A stretch of 18,691 nucleotides of DNA, from positions 1-18,691 of the forward strand of contig JALONY010000128.1 in assembly GCA_025454715.1 (NCBI GenBank), in the 5' to 3' direction. A program made the translations under genes and the position numbers. Shown here in pieces: positions 16,040-18,691 of the stretch (position 1 is its first letter; each line of letters begins with the position of its first letter). Source of the DNA: Anaerolineae bacterium. GTDB lineage: Bacteria > Chloroflexota > Anaerolineae > Aggregatilineales > Phototrophicaceae. The notes below the pieces were generated by a model that searched no databases, had not been told where the DNA came from, and saw nothing but the letters and a program-made list of their open reading frames with translations.

Positions 16040-16452
16040 GTGCGGCTGGTGGTCGAGAAGCGGAGGCGTTTTTCACCCGCGACATCGCGGGCGGGGTGGT
16101 GCCCATCCACGCCGGTGACCGCATGGTCGAGTGGTTTTTTGCCGACCGCTGGTACAATATCTTCGAGCATCATGCCGTGGGCGACGACCGCCTGAAGGGC
16201 TGGTATTGCAACGTCACCCGCCCCGCCCTCTTCACCGACTCGCCCGATGGCCTGACCATCGCCGCCGATGACCTCGCGCTGGACGTGTTCGTGCACCCAG
16301 ATGGGCGCGTGCAGGTGCTGGACGAGGACGAATTGGCCGCGCTTGACCTGCCCGAGGCCGAGCTGGCGCAAGTCTGGGCGGCGGTCACGCAGATTCGGGC
16401 GCTGGTACAGGGGCGAGTTGCCCCATTCGACACGATCCGACAGATGGAGTAG
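16040..16452 (+). pseudogene. DUF402 protein gene with damaged 5' part
   Basis: The 3' two-thirds is a clear DUF402 domain: EAFFTRD, GDRMVEWFFADRWYNIFE, KGWYCNVTRP, DDLALDVFV, then VLDEDELAAL. This family includes metal-dependent nucleoside phosphatases (YgaC/Ntdp type) and FomD. In the frame of the domain there is no ATG or GTG between thiN's end and codon 16096, yet family-conserved EAFFTRD lies before that point. A GTG at 16040, two bases after the thiN stop, opens with VRLVVE in a different frame, which resembles a DUF402 N-terminus. The best reading is that about 25-35 codons are missing and the frame is broken near 16050-16062. A shortened intact product from GTG 16096 (118 residues) or ATG 16123 (109 residues) remains possible. 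The key WYN, KGWYCN and DDLALD residues are intact. Confidence 0.65.
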
Positions 16453-16464
16453 AGGGTAACGCCG

Positions 16465-17424
16465 ATGTCCCTGATGATTGAGACCCGCGACCTCGTGCAG
16501 CGCTTCGGCGCATTTACGGCGGTCAATGGCTTATCGCTGAACGTGCCCGCCGGTGCCATTTTCGGCTTCTTGGGCCCCAACGGGGCGGGCAAGACCACCA
16601 CCATGCGGATGCTGACCACGCTCGACCGCCCCAAGGCGGGCGAGGCGTTCGTGGCCGGGCGCTCGGTGACCAAAGACCCGGTCGGCGTCCGCCGCGTGAT
16701 TGGCTACATGCCCGACGAGTTCGGGGTGTATGGGGATTTGCGCGTGTGGGAGTACCTCGACTTCTTCGCGTTGTGCTACGACATCGCCGACGGCGACCGC
16801 CGCAAGCTGATTGACGAGTTGCTGGAGCTGGTCGATTTGAAGGGCAAGCGCGAGGAGCTGGTCGATAAGCTGAGCCGCGGCATGAAGCAACGCCTCAGCC
16901 TCGCCCGCACGCTGGTGCACGACCCGCAAGTCCTCATCCTCGACGAGCCGGCCTCCGGCCTCGACCCCGCCGCCCGCATCGAGATTCGCGAGCTGATGGT
17001 GACGTTGGCCAAAGAGATGGGCAAGACCATCTTCTTCAGCACCCACATCTTGGCCGATGTCGAGTCGATTTGCACCCACATCGGCATCGTCGAGGCGGGC
17101 AAGCTGGTGATGCAGGGCAGCATGAGCGAGCTGAAGGCCAGCATGACCAGCCACCGCGATATCGTGGTCAGCGTGCCCGACGAGGCCGCCGCCGAGCTGG
17201 CGCGCCGCACCCTGAGCGGCATCGCAGGGGTCGTGGCGGTGCAGGCCATCGAGCCCAAGCTGGGGCGCACCCGCCTGCAAGTCCAATATCAAGGCGACGA
17301 CCGCGGGGTCGGCGGCCTCAACCGTGCGCTGGTCGAGGCCGATGTGTTGGTCTTGGGCTTCGCCGAGGAAGTCCAAACCCTCGAAATGCTGTTCATGCAG
17401 GTGACGCGGGGCGGCGTGAGCTAG
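16465..17424 (+). CDS. ABC transporter ATP-binding protein (CcmA/DrrA-type)
   Basis: This 319-residue ATPase has an N-terminal nucleotide-binding domain and a C-terminal extension of about 90 residues typical of exporter ATPases of the DrrA/CcmA kind. It has Walker A GPNGAGKTTT with K43, signature LSRGMKQRL from 136, Walker B LILDEPASGLDP with D160/E161, and switch H194 (STHIL). It would drive export of an unknown substrate, but the matching membrane permease gene is not next to it. The following gene is convergent, so the permease must be elsewhere or fused in another locus. GAGGG lies about 8 nt before the ATG at 16465, which is 12 bp after the DUF402 stop. The gene ends only 4 bp from the stop of the opposing membrane-protein gene, with no terminator hairpin visible. 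Confidence 0.92.
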   Translation: MSLMIETRDLVQRFGAFTAVNGLSLNVPAGAIFGFLGPNGAGKTTTMRMLTTLDRPKAGEAFVAGRSVTKDPVGVRRVIGYMPDEFGVYGDLRVWEYLDFFALCYDIADGDRRKLIDELLELVDLKGKREELVDKLSRGMKQRLSLARTLVHDPQVLILDEPASGLDPAARIEIRELMVTLAKEMGKTIFFSTHILADVESICTHIGIVEAGKLVMQGSMSELKASMTSHRDIVVSVPDEAAAELARRTLSGIAGVVAVQAIEPKLGRTRLQVQYQGDDRGVGGLNRALVEADVLVLGFAEEVQTLEMLFMQVTRGGVS

Positions 17425-17428
17425 GGCG

Positions 17429-17914
17429 TCAGGCCAGCCCGAGCGCCCAGCCGATGACCGGCGCGGCCAGCGCGTAGCCCACCCAACGGTTGAAGGCGAT
17501 GCCCAGCGTGTAGCGCGCCGTGAAGCCCCACCAGTTCCAATATTGCAGGTCGATGCTGGCAAACCCGACCAGCCAGATCGCGCTGACCAACCCGAGCCGC
17601 CCGACGAGGCCGAGCGCGGGGAACGCGCCCAACAGCACCGTCAAGGCGATGGCGGCCACCGCTTGGGTGGCCAATTCAAGCGCCAAGTAGCGCTTGGGGT
17701 CGTAATAGGCGGCGGGGCGGGCGGCGATGAAGGCCGCCTTGCCCGCGGTGGTGAACGTCATGCCGTCCGGCAAGCTGGGCGTGATGACGGGTTGACCGTC
17801 GTCCTTGCCGTGGCTCCGCACCGATTTGACGCCCCACGGCAACACATTTTGGGCAAAGCCCGTCCACATAAACAAAATGACCGTGCCCAGCCCGATGGCC
17901 ACTACCCACGCCAT
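17429..17914 (-). CDS. Small integral membrane protein of unknown function
   Basis: This protein of about 161 residues has three to four predicted membrane helices: 3-20, about 79-100, about 103-122 and about 140-160. An extramembrane segment after the first helix holds PWGVKSVRSHG and a TAGKAAFIAARPAAYYD region. An aromatic cluster (LQYWNWWGF) precedes the last helix. I do not recognise the family securely. The start is the ATG at 17912-17914, 8 nt after a good AGGAG (17923-17927); the frame is open seven codons further upstream without support. It follows the AraC-type regulator gene by 39 bp on the same strand, so the two may form a transcription unit and the regulator may act on it or on its ligand. 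Its stop lies 4 bp from the end of the ABC ATPase gene. Confidence 0.75.
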   Translation of the reverse strand: MAWVVAIGLGTVILFMWTGFAQNVLPWGVKSVRSHGKDDGQPVITPSLPDGMTFTTAGKAAFIAARPAAYYDPKRYLALELATQAVAAIALTVLLGAFPALGLVGRLGLVSAIWLVGFASIDLQYWNWWGFTARYTLGIAFNRWVGYALAAPVIGWALGLA

Positions 17915-17953
17915 ATGTGACGCTCCTGTCAGCAAAAAACCGATGCGCTCAGT

Positions 17954-18691
17954 TTAAGCCTCGGACGGGTCGGCGTCTTGGACGAATCGGACAAGGTTGG
18001 GGGCGGGGTCGTGCATCCGCCCAATCAGGTCGGCGCGGGCGCGCTCTGGGGATTGCCCCGCGAGGGCACGAAACTCGCGGGTCAGGTGCGATTGGTCGTA
18101 GAAACCGGCGGCCAACGCCAGCTCGGTCAGGGGCACGGGGCGCGCCAACAAGCCCAACGCCCGCTGAAAACGGGCGATGCGAGCGTACTGCTTGGGCGGC
18201 ACCCCGACCACACTGCGAAAGCGCCGGTCGAGCGTGCGCGCCGAGTAACCGGTCAAGCGCGCCAATTGCCCGATGCTTGGGGCGTTGGGCTGTTCCAGCA
18301 AGCGGAGCCACCCCCCGACTTGACGGACGGCCTCGGACGGGGCGAGGCGGCGCAAGAAATAGGCGTCTAGGAGCGGCTTTTGGGCGCTCAGGCCGTCGGC
18401 CTCGTACAGGCGCGCCTCCAATGTGCGGGCGTCGGTTCCCAACACGTCGGGCGGGGGCAGGGTGTGGTTGAGCAACGAATCGACCGGCATCGGCAAAATC
18501 GCCGCCAAGCCCGCAGGCCGAAAACGCACCCCGACGAGGTAAATCTGCCCGACCTGCTCGACCGTGACCGGCTGGTCACGCGGGGCGTCGAGGTTGGAGC
18601 TGGGCAAGCGTTCGGCTTGGCCGTCGGGGCGGCGGCGCAGGTAGGGTGCGCCGAAGTTGAACAGCAAATCGGCGCGCACATCGACGAAGAT
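17954..18691 (-). CDS. AraC-family transcriptional regulator (5' end outside window)
   Basis: The frame runs from the right edge (IFVDVRADLLFNFGAPYLR) to TAA at 17954-17956, about 245 residues as seen. The first visible residues match the 'D-L-x-F-N-x-G-x-P-Y' strand of the N-terminal sensor domain found in DUF6597-type AraC regulators. That strand normally lies 15-30 residues in, so the true start is probably just beyond the window. The C-terminal part is a two-helix-turn-helix AraC domain: SIGQLARLTGYSARTLDRRF, then the second helix pair LTELALAAGFYDQSHLTREF and the closing AGQSP. It is expected to bind DNA as an activator, and its ligand is unknown. The GTG at 18677-18679 could start a shorter form but would cut into the conserved strand. 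It precedes the small membrane-protein gene by 39 bp. Confidence 0.88.
   Translation of the reverse strand: MFVDVRADLLFNFGAPYLRRRPDGQAERLPSSNLDAPRDQPVTVEQVGQIYLVGVRFRPAGLAAILPMPVDSLLNHTLPPPDVLGTDARTLEARLYEADGLSAQKPLLDAYFLRRLAPSEAVRQVGGWLRLLEQPNAPSIGQLARLTGYSARTLDRRFRSVVGVPPKQYARIARFQRALGLLARPVPLTELALAAGFYDQSHLTREFRALAGQSPERARADLIGRMHDPAPNLVRFVQDADPSEA

Overview
This looks like a chromosomal segment from a high-GC (about 65 % by eye) bacterium, most likely a member of the Chloroflexota (Anaerolineae-like). That rests on the gene mix: a very large multi-GAF sensor kinase, a Uma2 protein, a DUF1385/YqhQ protein, and a C-terminal fragment of the type that follows Chloroflexota membrane glycosyltransferases. 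It remains an inference, because no rRNA or other phylogenetic marker is present. I saw no tRNA, rRNA, CRISPR array, insertion sequence or attachment site.

Layout. Positions 1-187 hold the 3' end of a plus-strand gene, followed by a hairpin terminator that mainly serves the convergent minus-strand block. That block (277-5483, minus) is read in the order TrmH-family rRNA methyltransferase (broken), phosphoglucomutase/phosphomannomutase, Uma2 protein, M24 metallopeptidase and YqhQ-like DUF1385 membrane protein. A divergent intergenic region (5484-5697) carries an inverted repeat and an extended -10 promoter. From it runs a long co-directional plus-strand series (5698-17424): a response regulator fused to a degenerate GGDEF domain, a 2370-residue histidine kinase with about ten GAF domains, a CheY-like receiver, an alpha/beta-hydrolase-fold protein whose nucleophile is Gly, thiamine pyrophosphokinase, a damaged DUF402 gene and an ABC transporter ATPase. 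The last part (17429-18691, minus) has an AraC-type regulator cut by the window edge and a small membrane protein.

How it works together. The core of interest is the signalling cassette: degenerate-GGDEF regulator, giant GAF kinase, lone receiver, and a pseudo-hydrolase translationally coupled to that receiver by an ATGA overlap. The kinase has intact catalytic motifs and both receivers keep their phospho-acceptor Asp. Neither the GGDEF-like domain nor the hydrolase-like protein keeps its catalytic signature, so both look like binding or regulatory modules. Two other genes (TrmH family and DUF402) have out-of-frame internal gaps. These are either real decay or assembly/sequencing deletions, and they should be checked against reads before any biological conclusion.
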